Assembly: GCA_900544755.1 (NCBI GenBank)
Contig: UQWQ01000079.1
Location: 1 to 8,662, forward strand
Reading direction: 5' to 3'
From: an uncultured Collinsella sp.
Lineage (GTDB): Bacteria; Actinomycetota; Coriobacteriia; Coriobacteriales; Coriobacteriaceae
DNA: 8,662 bases
Positions 1-5,081 of this stretch are shown piece by piece. The notes beneath the pieces were generated by a model, which saw only the letters and a program-made list of their open reading frames with translations, did not search any database and was not told where the DNA came from. The translations under genes and the position numbers were made by a program. Every line of letters begins with the position of its first letter. Within the stretch, counting starts at the first letter, position 1.

Positions 1-28
1 GTTGACTAAGGTTGGCTAAATTGAACCA

Positions 29-75
29 ATACGGGGGTTGCAAGCGTTACACTTTTGCAATCTGATGGCCCGTAT
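29..75 (+). promoter_or_regulatory. Structured leader upstream of the aminotransferase gene
   Basis: The segment can fold into one extended hairpin. The outer stem pairs ATACGGG (29-35) with CCCGTAT (69-75), 7 perfect base pairs. The inner stem pairs GGTTGCAA (36-43) with TTGCAATC (55-62), 8 pairs including one G-U, around an 11-nt loop. Bases 63-68 (TGATGG) form a one-sided bulge. A terminator hairpin starts two bases later and the aminotransferase start lies just beyond that, so the layout resembles an aptamer plus expression platform. I do not recognise a known riboswitch class. It could equally be the 3' end of an upstream transcript, because the window starts only 28 bases before it. Confidence 0.35.
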
Positions 76-77
76 CG

Positions 78-109
78 CGCGGCGCTCTTGTCGGAGCGCC
101 GCGTTTTTT
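78..109 (+). terminator. Intrinsic terminator hairpin in front of the aminotransferase
   Basis: A perfect 10-bp GC-rich stem (CGCGGCGCTC at 78-87 pairing with 94-103) with a 6-nt loop is followed at once by six T residues (104-109). Only 18 bases separate the T tract from the aminotransferase ATG, and they include the ribosome binding site, which leaves no room for a promoter. The hairpin therefore either ends an upstream gene with read-through supplying the aminotransferase, or is an attenuator in that gene's own leader. Confidence 0.75.
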
Positions 110-127
110 ATATCGAAAGGTGGCACC

Positions 128-1291
128 ATGCAGGCATCGCAGCGTCTCGACCGCTTTGGCGCGGAGGTCTTCGCCTCGCTCAACAACAAGCTTCTCGCGC
201 TGAAGGCTCAGGGCAAGACCATTTACAACATGAGCGTGGGCACGCCCGACTTTAAGCCGTACGACCACGTGGTCGAGGCACTCACGCAGGCAGCCCAAGA
301 TCCCGAGATGTGGAAGTATGCCCTGCGCGACCTGCCCGAACTCAAGCAGGCCGTGTGCGATTACTATGAGCGTCGCTTTGGCGTTTCGGGCATTACGCCG
401 TCCATGGTGCAGTCGTGCAACGGCACGCAGGAGGGGGTGGGCCATTTGGGCCTTGCCCTGCTCGATCCGGGTGACACCATTTTGGTTCCCGATCCGTGTT
501 ACCCGGTCTTTGAGGCGGGTGCCAAGATCGCCGATGCCAAGCTCGAATACTATCCGCTGGTTGCCGAGCATAATTACCTGCCCTATGTGGCGGGTATCGA
601 TCCCGAGGTGGCCGATCGTGCCAAGTATATGATCGTGTCGCTGCCCGCGAACCCGGTCGGCTCGGTGGGTACGCCCGAGGTCTACGAGGAGATTATCGCC
701 TTTGCCCGCGAGCATGATCTGTTGATCGTTCATGACAACGCGTACTCCGACATCGTGTTTGACGGCGAGCCCGGCGGCAGCTTCTTGCAGTATCCCGGTG
801 CGCTCGAGGTGGGCGTTGAGTTCTTCTCGCTCTCCAAGTCGTTTAACGTCACCGGTGCGCGTATCGGCTTTTTGGTCGGCCGCGAGGACGTGGTCTCCGC
901 CTTTGCCAAGCTGCGCAGCCAGATCGACTTTGGTATGTTCTTCCCGATTCAGAAGGCCGCCATCGCCTGCCTGAACGGTCCGCGCGATGAGGTCGAGGCG
1001 CAGCGTCTGAAGTACCAGGAGCGCCGTGATGCCCTGTGCGACGGTCTTGAGAACTTGGGCTGGGAGCGTCCCAACGCGCATGGCTCTATGTTTGTCTGGG
1101 CCAAGCTTCCCGGTGGTCGCACCGATTCCATGGCGTTTTGCGAGGAGCTTATGGAGAAGGCCGGCGTTGTGGTGACGCCGGGCGCGAGCTTTGGTCCTTC
1201 GGGCGAGGGACACGTGCGCATGGCGCTGGTCCTGCCGCCCGATCAGATTGCTTTGGCTGTCGAGGCCATTCGCGAGGCGGGCCTGTATTAG
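128..1291 (+). CDS. Class I/II PLP aminotransferase, LL-diaminopimelate aminotransferase (DapL)-like
   Basis: A 387-residue fold-type I aminotransferase, probably cytosolic. Visible landmarks are the N-terminal SVGTPDF stretch, the PDPCYPVF segment, Asn175 in ANPVG, Asp203 and Tyr206 in HDNAYSD, the PLP Schiff-base Lys237 in SLSKSFNVTGARIGF, and the carboxylate-binding Arg364 near the C-terminus. The wording around these motifs (DPGDTILVPDPCYPV, HDNAYSDIVFDG, YQERRDAL) looks more like DapL, the LL-diaminopimelate aminotransferase, than like aspartate aminotransferase or Bacillus PatA. The ATG at 128 is chosen because GAAAGG sits 7 bases upstream; the longer frame from 38 would begin ahead of the leader hairpins. 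A weak 7-bp inverted repeat (1294-1317) follows the stop. Given the acetylase-type lysine operon nearby, its substrate could be N-acetyl-LL-diaminopimelate or LL-diaminopimelate; that is inference. Another amino-acid specificity is possible. Confidence 0.85.
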   Translation: MQASQRLDRFGAEVFASLNNKLLALKAQGKTIYNMSVGTPDFKPYDHVVEALTQAAQDPEMWKYALRDLPELKQAVCDYYERRFGVSGITPSMVQSCNGTQEGVGHLGLALLDPGDTILVPDPCYPVFEAGAKIADAKLEYYPLVAEHNYLPYVAGIDPEVADRAKYMIVSLPANPVGSVGTPEVYEEIIAFAREHDLLIVHDNAYSDIVFDGEPGGSFLQYPGALEVGVEFFSLSKSFNVTGARIGFLVGREDVVSAFAKLRSQIDFGMFFPIQKAAIACLNGPRDEVEAQRLKYQERRDALCDGLENLGWERPNAHGSMFVWAKLPGGRTDSMAFCEELMEKAGVVVTPGASFGPSGEGHVRMALVLPPDQIALAVEAIREAGLY

Positions 1292-1397
1292 AAAGCTATT
1301 TCGCCTCGTCAATAGCTCGAAACCGATTTCGTGCAGTTATTTTACGAATCCTGCAAACAATTTCGGTAAACGGTCGATTTTTGGCTGCGAATAGGAG

Positions 1398-1403
1398 CAT
1401 AAT
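1398..1403 (+). promoter_or_regulatory. Candidate -10 element for ldh
   Basis: CATAAT matches the sigma-70 type -10 consensus at five of six bases. It would place a transcript start near 1409-1411, at the foot of the first leader hairpin. No convincing -35 box lies 16-18 bases upstream (the region reads about GATTTT). Further upstream, an imperfect dyad GATTTCGT/ACGAATC (1325-1332, 1344-1350) could be an operator. It does not match the Rex consensus well. Confidence 0.3.
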
Positions 1404-1406
1404 CAA

Positions 1407-1468
1407 AGTCCCGATTGGATGTATTGGGATTACGGCAAGCCGCTCGGGTCGTTCCCGGGCGGCTTGCT
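1407..1468 (+). promoter_or_regulatory. Tandem hairpins in the ldh 5' leader
   Basis: Two hairpins sit back to back. The first is a 9-bp stem (AGTCCCGAT at 1407-1415 with ATTGGGATT at 1423-1431, two to three G-U pairs, 7-nt loop). The second is a 14-bp stem, GCAAGCCGCTCGGG at 1435-1448 with 1454-1467, containing one G-U pair and a 5-nt TCGTT loop. The second stem lacks a T tract (it is followed by TTGTGG), so it does not look like an intrinsic terminator. The hairpins end about 25 bases before the ldh start and may stabilise the mRNA or regulate it. The remainder of the spacer, from 1292, holds no gene that I can see. Confidence 0.5.
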
Positions 1469-1492
1469 TGTGGAGAGAGATGGGAGTTTCTA

Positions 1493-2443
1493 ATGGTTAA
1501 CGAGAAGAAGGTCGCTATTGTCGGCTGCGGTTTCGTCGGTTCGTCTTCGGCGTTCGCGCTGATGCAGAGCGGTCTGTTCTCCGAGAGGGTCCTCATCGAC
1601 GTGGACAAGAACCGCGCCGAGGGTGAGGCTCTGGATATCGCGCACGGCATGACGTTTGCCGAGCCGATGAAGATCTACGCCGGCGATTATTCCGATGTCG
1701 CCGACGCCGCCATGATCGTTGTCACCGCTGGCGCTGCCCAGAAGCCCGGTGAGACCCGCTTGGACCTGGTCAACAAGAACGTCAACATCTTTAAGTCCAT
1801 TATCCCCGAGATTAAGAAGTCCGGCTTCGACGGCATTCTGCTCATCGTCTCCAACCCGGTCGATGTTCTGACCTATGCCGCCATCAAGATGTCCGGCCTG
1901 CCCGAGGGCCATGTCATCGGCTCCGGTACCGTGCTCGACACCGGTCGTCTGCAGCAGATGCTTGGTGCCCACGTTGAGGTCGACCCGCGCGATGTCCAGG
2001 CCTATGTCATGGGTGAGCACGGCGACTCCGAGTTCGTTGCTTGGTCCAGCGCCCAGGTTGCCGGCGTTCCGCTGAACACCTTCTGCGAGCTTCACGGTCA
2101 TCTGGAGCATGAGGCTGCCGAGAAGCGCATCGCCGAGGACGTCAAGAACTCCGCCTACACCATCATCGAGAAGAAGCACGCCACCTACTATGGCGTCGCC
2201 ATGGCCGTCAAGCGCATTTGCACCGCCGTCATGCGTGACGAGCAGACCGTTCTGCCCGTCTCCTCGCTCATGGTGGGCGAGTATGGCCTGTCCGATCTTG
2301 CCATCTCCATGCCGACCGTCGTTGGCCGCGACGGCGTTGTCTGCCGCGTCCCCGTGCCGCTGAACGATGACGAGCAGCATGAGCTCACCGCCTCTGCAAA
2401 GGCCCTCAAGGACATCATCGACAGCGTCGACTTCTCCTGCTAA
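1493..2443 (+). CDS. ldh: L-lactate dehydrogenase
   Basis: A 316-residue NAD-dependent 2-hydroxyacid dehydrogenase that reduces pyruvate to L-lactate and regenerates NAD+ in fermentation; cytosolic. Seen: Rossmann motif GCGFVG (11-16); Asp36 at the end of the second strand, which favours NAD over NADP; the mobile specificity loop QKPGETR (83-89), where Gln83 marks lactate rather than malate dehydrogenase and Arg89 polarises the substrate; SNPVDVLTY; Asp149 and Arg152 in LDTGRLQQ; and catalytic His176 in GEHGDSE. The length is normal for the family. The ATG at 1493 has GGGAG six bases upstream; an earlier in-frame ATG at 1415 would run through the leader hairpins. Codon use is strongly biased (CTG, AAG, GTC/ATC), suggesting high expression. 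The positions equivalent to the fructose-1,6-bisphosphate ligands Arg173 and His188 of Bacillus LDH are Gln154 and Gln169, so the enzyme may not be FBP-activated. A strong terminator follows, so the gene is probably monocistronic. Confidence 0.95.
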   Translation: MVNEKKVAIVGCGFVGSSSAFALMQSGLFSERVLIDVDKNRAEGEALDIAHGMTFAEPMKIYAGDYSDVADAAMIVVTAGAAQKPGETRLDLVNKNVNIFKSIIPEIKKSGFDGILLIVSNPVDVLTYAAIKMSGLPEGHVIGSGTVLDTGRLQQMLGAHVEVDPRDVQAYVMGEHGDSEFVAWSSAQVAGVPLNTFCELHGHLEHEAAEKRIAEDVKNSAYTIIEKKHATYYGVAMAVKRICTAVMRDEQTVLPVSSLMVGEYGLSDLAISMPTVVGRDGVVCRVPVPLNDDEQHELTASAKALKDIIDSVDFSC

Positions 2444-2467
2444 ATCAAGCTCTTTTGGGCAACAGGC

Positions 2468-2473
2468 TACAAT
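2468..2473 (+). promoter_or_regulatory. Candidate -10 element for the DUF2974 gene
   Basis: TACAAT matches the -10 consensus at five of six bases. It sits between the ldh stop and the ldh terminator. Transcription from it would begin around 2479-2481, inside the 5' arm of the terminator stem. No clear -35 box is seen. It is listed because the DUF2974 gene lies behind a strong terminator and needs a promoter. Confidence 0.25.
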
Positions 2474-2474
2474 G

Positions 2475-2510
2475 AAAGGCGTCCGGTCCACACGGTCCGG
2501 GCGCCTTTTT
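2475..2510 (+). terminator. Intrinsic terminator of ldh
   Basis: A 12-bp stem, AAAGGCGTCCGG (2475-2486) with CCGGGCGCCTTT (2497-2508), with one G-U pair and a 10-nt loop, runs into five T residues (2506-2510). It begins 31 bases after the ldh stop codon. Its last T is also the first base of the palindromic repeat that follows. Confidence 0.92.
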
Positions 2511-2540
2511 GGTGCAAAGTAACCTGACCCCAATGCACCA
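2510..2540 (+). repeat. Palindromic repeat copy 1, REP-like
   Basis: A 31-bp unit with perfect 7-bp inverted arms (TGGTGCA at 2510-2516, TGCACCA at 2534-2540) around a core containing AACCTGACCCC. It matches the unit at 3723-3753 at 28 of 31 positions and in the same orientation. It lies 17 bases before the DUF2974 start codon, so it is probably in that gene's leader. The palindromic form and intergenic position are like REP elements; no associated transposase is in the window. Confidence 0.7.
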
Positions 2541-2557
2541 TAGTTGATGGGAGCGCC

Positions 2558-3718
2558 ATGTCGGATTCGCCTATTTTTTTGACCTATGCCCAGACGGCGT
2601 TTGACCCGTTTGAGGAACGGCCGTTCTGCGCGGTGGATAGCCTGGTCTTTGCGTGGTTGTCCTATTTGCGTTTGCCGGGTGATATGGCGGAGCTGACGAA
2701 CTGGCAGGGCCTAGACGTACGCGAGCTGCTTCGTGCCGAGTGCTACCGGGACATGATTGGCGACCTGTGGGATCCAGAGGGGAGCAGGGCCTTGTTGGAG
2801 GCCGTGGCAGCAAGCCCTCGCTACCGTGGCGTGTACGTTTGCGGCTATCGTGCCGTGAGCGATGTGGTGGCGACAGAGCAGTTTGCAGCCATGGCGTTCC
2901 GGTTTCCGGCGGGGTTTAGCTATCTTTCCTTCCGGGGGACCGACAGCACGATTGTGGGCTGGAAAGAGGACTTCAACATGGCGTTCCGGTGTCCCGTGCC
3001 GGCCCAGGAATCTGCGGCGCGTTATGTGGACGAGGCGGCGGATGCGATTGACGGGCCGCTTTTGTGCGGAGGTCATTCCAAGGGCGGGAACCTTGCGGTG
3101 TACGGTGCGGCGATGTGCTCCGACGTCGCCCGTGAGCGAATCGAACGGGTGTATTCCCATGATGGTCCGGGCTTCGTCGAGGAGTTTCTGAACGGCAACG
3201 CCTTTGCCGATCTTTCCGGTCGAATCGACAAGACGCTACCTCGGTCGTCGATCTTTGGCATGATGTTCGAGACACAGGAGGACTATGCCATCGTTGAGAG
3301 CACCGAGTTCAGCCTGCTGCAGCACAATCCCTTTAGCTGGGTGGTTGATGGCCGCGACTTCGTGTACTGTGAGCGCCTGTCCGCCGGTGCTCGATACGTT
3401 GATGGCTCCATTCGCGAGATGCTGCTTGCAGTGGGGCCTAGCGAGCGCGAGCGTTTTGTAGATGCGTTGTTCTCCGTGTTTGAGGCTACGGGTGCTGAGC
3501 GGTTTGCGGATATCGCTGGGAATCTGCGCGAGAGCCTGCCCGTGATGCTCCAGGCTGCGCAAGGTTTCGACAAGGATACACGACGCTTTGTCTCGCAGAC
3601 CATCGTGGCAATCCTTAAATGCGCACTGCTGCCCAAACGACCCCAGTTCGACATGTCCGCTGCCGGTAAGAGTCTGGCAGAACAGCTCGAGGCTTGGCAG
3701 TCCGAGCTCCTGCGCTAA
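2558..3718 (+). CDS. DUF2974 (Mbeg1-like) alpha/beta-hydrolase family protein
   Basis: A 386-residue protein, probably cytosolic: no signal peptide or membrane segment is seen. The family is recognised from three signatures: the nucleophile elbow GHSKGGNLAVY with Ser174, the SHDGPGF motif with Asp202, and QHNPFSW with His256. These are the likely catalytic triad, although the acid residue could be another Asp. The N-terminal 100 residues carry the family-typical CAVDSLVFAWLSYL region, followed by YLSFRGTDSTIVGWKEDF (about 123-140). The C-terminal 110 residues look helical and unremarkable. The substrate is unknown for the family; lipase- or esterase-like activity is only a structural inference. 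The ATG at 2558 has GGGAG four bases upstream. The gene stands alone between a terminator and a second promoter region, and is bracketed by two copies of a palindromic repeat. Its codon use is less biased than that of ldh, suggesting low expression. Confidence 0.85.
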   Translation: MSDSPIFLTYAQTAFDPFEERPFCAVDSLVFAWLSYLRLPGDMAELTNWQGLDVRELLRAECYRDMIGDLWDPEGSRALLEAVAASPRYRGVYVCGYRAVSDVVATEQFAAMAFRFPAGFSYLSFRGTDSTIVGWKEDFNMAFRCPVPAQESAARYVDEAADAIDGPLLCGGHSKGGNLAVYGAAMCSDVARERIERVYSHDGPGFVEEFLNGNAFADLSGRIDKTLPRSSIFGMMFETQEDYAIVESTEFSLLQHNPFSWVVDGRDFVYCERLSAGARYVDGSIREMLLAVGPSERERFVDALFSVFEATGAERFADIAGNLRESLPVMLQAAQGFDKDTRRFVSQTIVAILKCALLPKRPQFDMSAAGKSLAEQLEAWQSELLR

Positions 3719-3720
3719 CC

Positions 3721-3755
3721 ATTGGTGCAAAGCAACCTGTCCCCGATGCACCAAT
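3721..3755 (+). repeat. Palindromic repeat copy 2, REP-like
   Basis: The same unit as at 2510-2540, here with 9-bp perfect arms (ATTGGTGCA at 3721-3729, TGCACCAAT at 3747-3755); the 31-bp core is 3723-3753. It differs from copy 1 at three positions (T/C, A/T, A/G), all inside the loop region, so the arms are conserved. It starts two bases after the DUF2974 stop codon and could act as a 3' stem for that mRNA. No T tract follows. Confidence 0.7.
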
Positions 3756-3785
3756 CTTCGATGCGCTCGGGGAGGGCTCGACCGC

Positions 3786-3791
3786 TATACT
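3786..3791 (+). promoter_or_regulatory. Candidate -10 element for the nucleoid-associated protein gene
   Basis: TATACT matches the -10 consensus at five of six bases, 38 bases before the preferred start codon. It would start transcription near 3798. The -35 position has no good match (GCGCTC at 17-bp spacing). Confidence 0.35.
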
Positions 3792-3829
3792 GGTTCGTGC
3801 CGAAATCGATCTAGAACGGAATGCCGTAT

Positions 3830-4834
3830 ATGAAAATCAATCACGCGATTCTGCATATCCTGGACTTTGACTCTGCCGTCAACGTTATGAGCCAGCGCGA
3901 GCTCGATATCGAGAGCCGTACCGTGCGCAACTTCGTGACCACGCATCTGCGCCGCGCACGTACCTCGGCTGACAATAAACGCGCCACGTTTGCCGAGAAC
4001 TCTGCGTTTGGCGGCGAGCTCAAGGGTTATTTCTTTGGCGAGCGCGAGTTCGTGGACCTGTCGCAGCAGATTGCGGAGTTTATCTCCTCCGAGCTCACCA
4101 AAGCCGAGAAAGCCGAGTCCACCGACGTGCTCGTGGCCGATTTTGACGACGATGAGGATGCCCGCTGGTTTGCCGTGATGCTGCTGGGCTCCAAGCAGGC
4201 TTTTATGCACGAAGTGGGCCGCGAGGAGGGGGAGGTGCGCAACGACATCGCGCGCCACTACGCTATCCTGCCGAACCCCTCACAAAAGGTGCCGAGCTAT
4301 GCCATCGTGCGCGCGAGCACCATGGAGATCGGCTACGTGGACAAGAAGCGCAAGATTGCCGGCGAAGACCGCATGCTCATTCCCGATGGCCTGCTGCAGT
4401 GCGACACGGGCGTATCTGGCAAGGAGGTCATCGACACCGTGACGCGTGTGGTCGAGGAAGTCGCCGAGGAGCACGGCGCCAACACGGCCGTGGCGCTCGC
4501 CAAGGTTAAGGCTGCTGTGGCCGAGAAGGTTGAGGATGACGAGGAACTGCCGCCTTGGGATATCGTCGATGAGGTCTTTGAGGACGAGCCGGTCATCAAG
4601 GAAAGCGTGCGCGCGGCGCTGACCGAGGAGAAGGTGCCCGATCGTGTGCCCGTGGAGCGCAAGCAGGTCGAACGCGCCGCCGTTCGCAACCACAAGATCC
4701 GTACCGACACGGGTATCGAGATCAGCTTCCCGGCCGAGATGGGTTCGAACTCCGAGTACATCGAGTTCGTCAACGAGCCCAACGGCCTCATCTCCATCGA
4801 GCTCAAGAATATCGGCAGCATCGAGAATCGATAA
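3830..4834 (+). CDS. 37-kDa nucleoid-associated protein (NA37/NdpA family)
   Basis: A 334-residue acidic, soluble protein of the NA37 (YejK/NdpA) family, which associates with the bacterial nucleoid; its precise role is not settled. Family landmarks are the N-terminal AILHILDFDSAV, the central ILPNPSQKVPSYAIV and LQCDTGVSGKE stretches, the acidic segment PPWDIVDEVFEDEP, and the conserved C-terminal RTDTGIEISFPAEM, EFVNEPNG and IELKNIGSIENR. Length is normal. Two in-frame ATGs compete. I prefer 3830, which has GGA nine bases upstream and gives the family-like MKINHAILHILD start. The ATG at 3821 would add three residues but has almost no spacing from the same GGA. It probably has its own promoter (3786-3791) and a strong terminator behind it, so it is likely monocistronic. 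Confidence 0.88.
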   Translation: MKINHAILHILDFDSAVNVMSQRELDIESRTVRNFVTTHLRRARTSADNKRATFAENSAFGGELKGYFFGEREFVDLSQQIAEFISSELTKAEKAESTDVLVADFDDDEDARWFAVMLLGSKQAFMHEVGREEGEVRNDIARHYAILPNPSQKVPSYAIVRASTMEIGYVDKKRKIAGEDRMLIPDGLLQCDTGVSGKEVIDTVTRVVEEVAEEHGANTAVALAKVKAAVAEKVEDDEELPPWDIVDEVFEDEPVIKESVRAALTEEKVPDRVPVERKQVERAAVRNHKIRTDTGIEISFPAEMGSNSEYIEFVNEPNGLISIELKNIGSIENR

Positions 4835-4862
4835 GTTGCGTTACGCCTGCAGCGAGAAAGCG

Positions 4863-4898
4863 AAGGCCGAAGCCTCGGATGAGGGCTTCGGCCTTTTT
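4863..4898 (+). terminator. Intrinsic terminator of the nucleoid-associated protein gene
   Basis: A perfect 12-bp stem, AAGGCCGAAGCC (4863-4874) with GGCTTCGGCCTT (4884-4895), with a 9-nt loop, runs into five T residues (4894-4898). It begins 28 bases after the stop codon. Confidence 0.93.
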
Positions 4899-4902
4899 AC
4901 TT

Positions 4903-4950
4903 GGGGCTTAATTTCGCTACTGGTTGAGCATAAGTCAGCGAAAACGCCCC
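4903..4950. other. Hairpin that competes with the neighbouring inverted repeat
   Basis: GGGGC (4903-4907) can pair with GCCCC (4946-4950), and TTTCGCT (4912-4918) with AGCGAAA (4937-4943), giving 5 plus 7 perfect pairs separated by a small internal loop and closed by an 18-nt loop. The 3' arm reuses bases 4942-4950, which also form the outer arm of the larger inverted repeat, so the two folds cannot coexist. Whether either RNA is made is not known. Confidence 0.35.
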
Positions 4951-5039
4951 GGAGCGAGCAAGGTGACGTGAAAGAGGAGGGCATTGACCTTTTGGTCATG
5001 CCCGACGACTGAACGTCAGATTGCCGCTCTGGGGCGTTT
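4942..5039. repeat. 98-nt nested inverted repeat between convergent genes
   Basis: The ends pair as AAACGCCCC (4942-4950) with GGGGCGTTT (5031-5039). The stem continues inward to 4956 (15 bp, one G-U), then 4 bp after a one-base bulge, then 6 bp after a 2x2 internal loop. Inside it is a second hairpin, GGGCA and TGACC (4979-4983, 4985-4989) with GGTCATGCCC (4994-5003) and a TTTT loop. The direct pentamers CAGCG lie at 4936-4940 and 5041-5045, each one base outside the stem, as a target duplication might. On the - strand the stem ends in GGGGCGTTTT, so it could also serve as a terminator for the dap operon. A short MITE-like insertion or a structured RNA are the other readings. Confidence 0.55.
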
Positions 5040-5052
5040 GCAGCGTCGGCTA

Positions 5053-5080
5053 GTTACGCGGTTTGATAAAACCGCGTAAC
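5053..5080 (-). terminator. Hairpin directly behind dapH, terminator-like
   Basis: A perfect 12-bp stem, GTTACGCGGTTT (5053-5064) with AAACCGCGTAAC (5069-5080), closed by a 4-nt loop, begins one base after the dapH stop codon. There is no T tract on either strand, so it is not a classical intrinsic terminator. It may protect the 3' end of the operon mRNA or act together with the larger inverted repeat at 4942-5039. Confidence 0.4.
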
Positions 5081-5081
5081 C

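Noticed and set aside
2..31. TTGACT at 2-7 as a -35 box for the aminotransferase.
   Set aside because: The best -10 at 17-bp spacing (ACCAAT) matches only three of six bases, and a start there would cut the 29-75 hairpin in its first arm.
1..109. Lysine riboswitch (L-box) in the aminotransferase leader.
   Set aside because: The visible leader is too short and shows none of the conserved five-helix junction sequences. Sequence upstream of the window could change this only in part.
118..127. AGGTGGCACC just before the aminotransferase start resembles the conserved T-box sequence.
   Set aside because: In T-box leaders this motif lies before the terminator; here it comes after the terminator and overlaps the ribosome binding site. 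No specifier stem is seen.
47..1312. Long open frame antisense to the aminotransferase (similar ones lie opposite ldh at 1490-2533 and opposite dapH/dapB at 5352-6299).
   Set aside because: Such frames are expected opposite GC-rich, codon-biased genes. Their translations look low-complexity and show no family motifs, whereas the sense proteins are clear.
1294..1317. 7-bp inverted repeat AGCTATT/AATAGCT right after the aminotransferase stop, as a terminator.
   Set aside because: The stem is short and AT-rich, the loop is 10 nt, and no T tract follows.
1325..1350. Dyad GATTTCGT/ACGAATC upstream of ldh as a Rex redox-repressor operator.
   Set aside because: Rex sites are of the TTGTGAA-N4-TTCACAA kind; this dyad differs in sequence and has an 11-base spacer. 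It is kept only as a remark under the ldh promoter.
2510..3755. The repeated palindromes as a CRISPR array or as insertion-sequence ends.
   Set aside because: There are only two copies, 1.2 kb apart, with an ordinary gene between them. They are direct rather than inverted relative to each other, and no transposase is present.
4835..5012. Open frame downstream of the nucleoid-associated protein gene, ending EEGIDLLVMPDD, as a small protein.
   Set aside because: It runs through a terminator and the arms of the inverted repeat, lacks a ribosome binding site, and resembles nothing I know.
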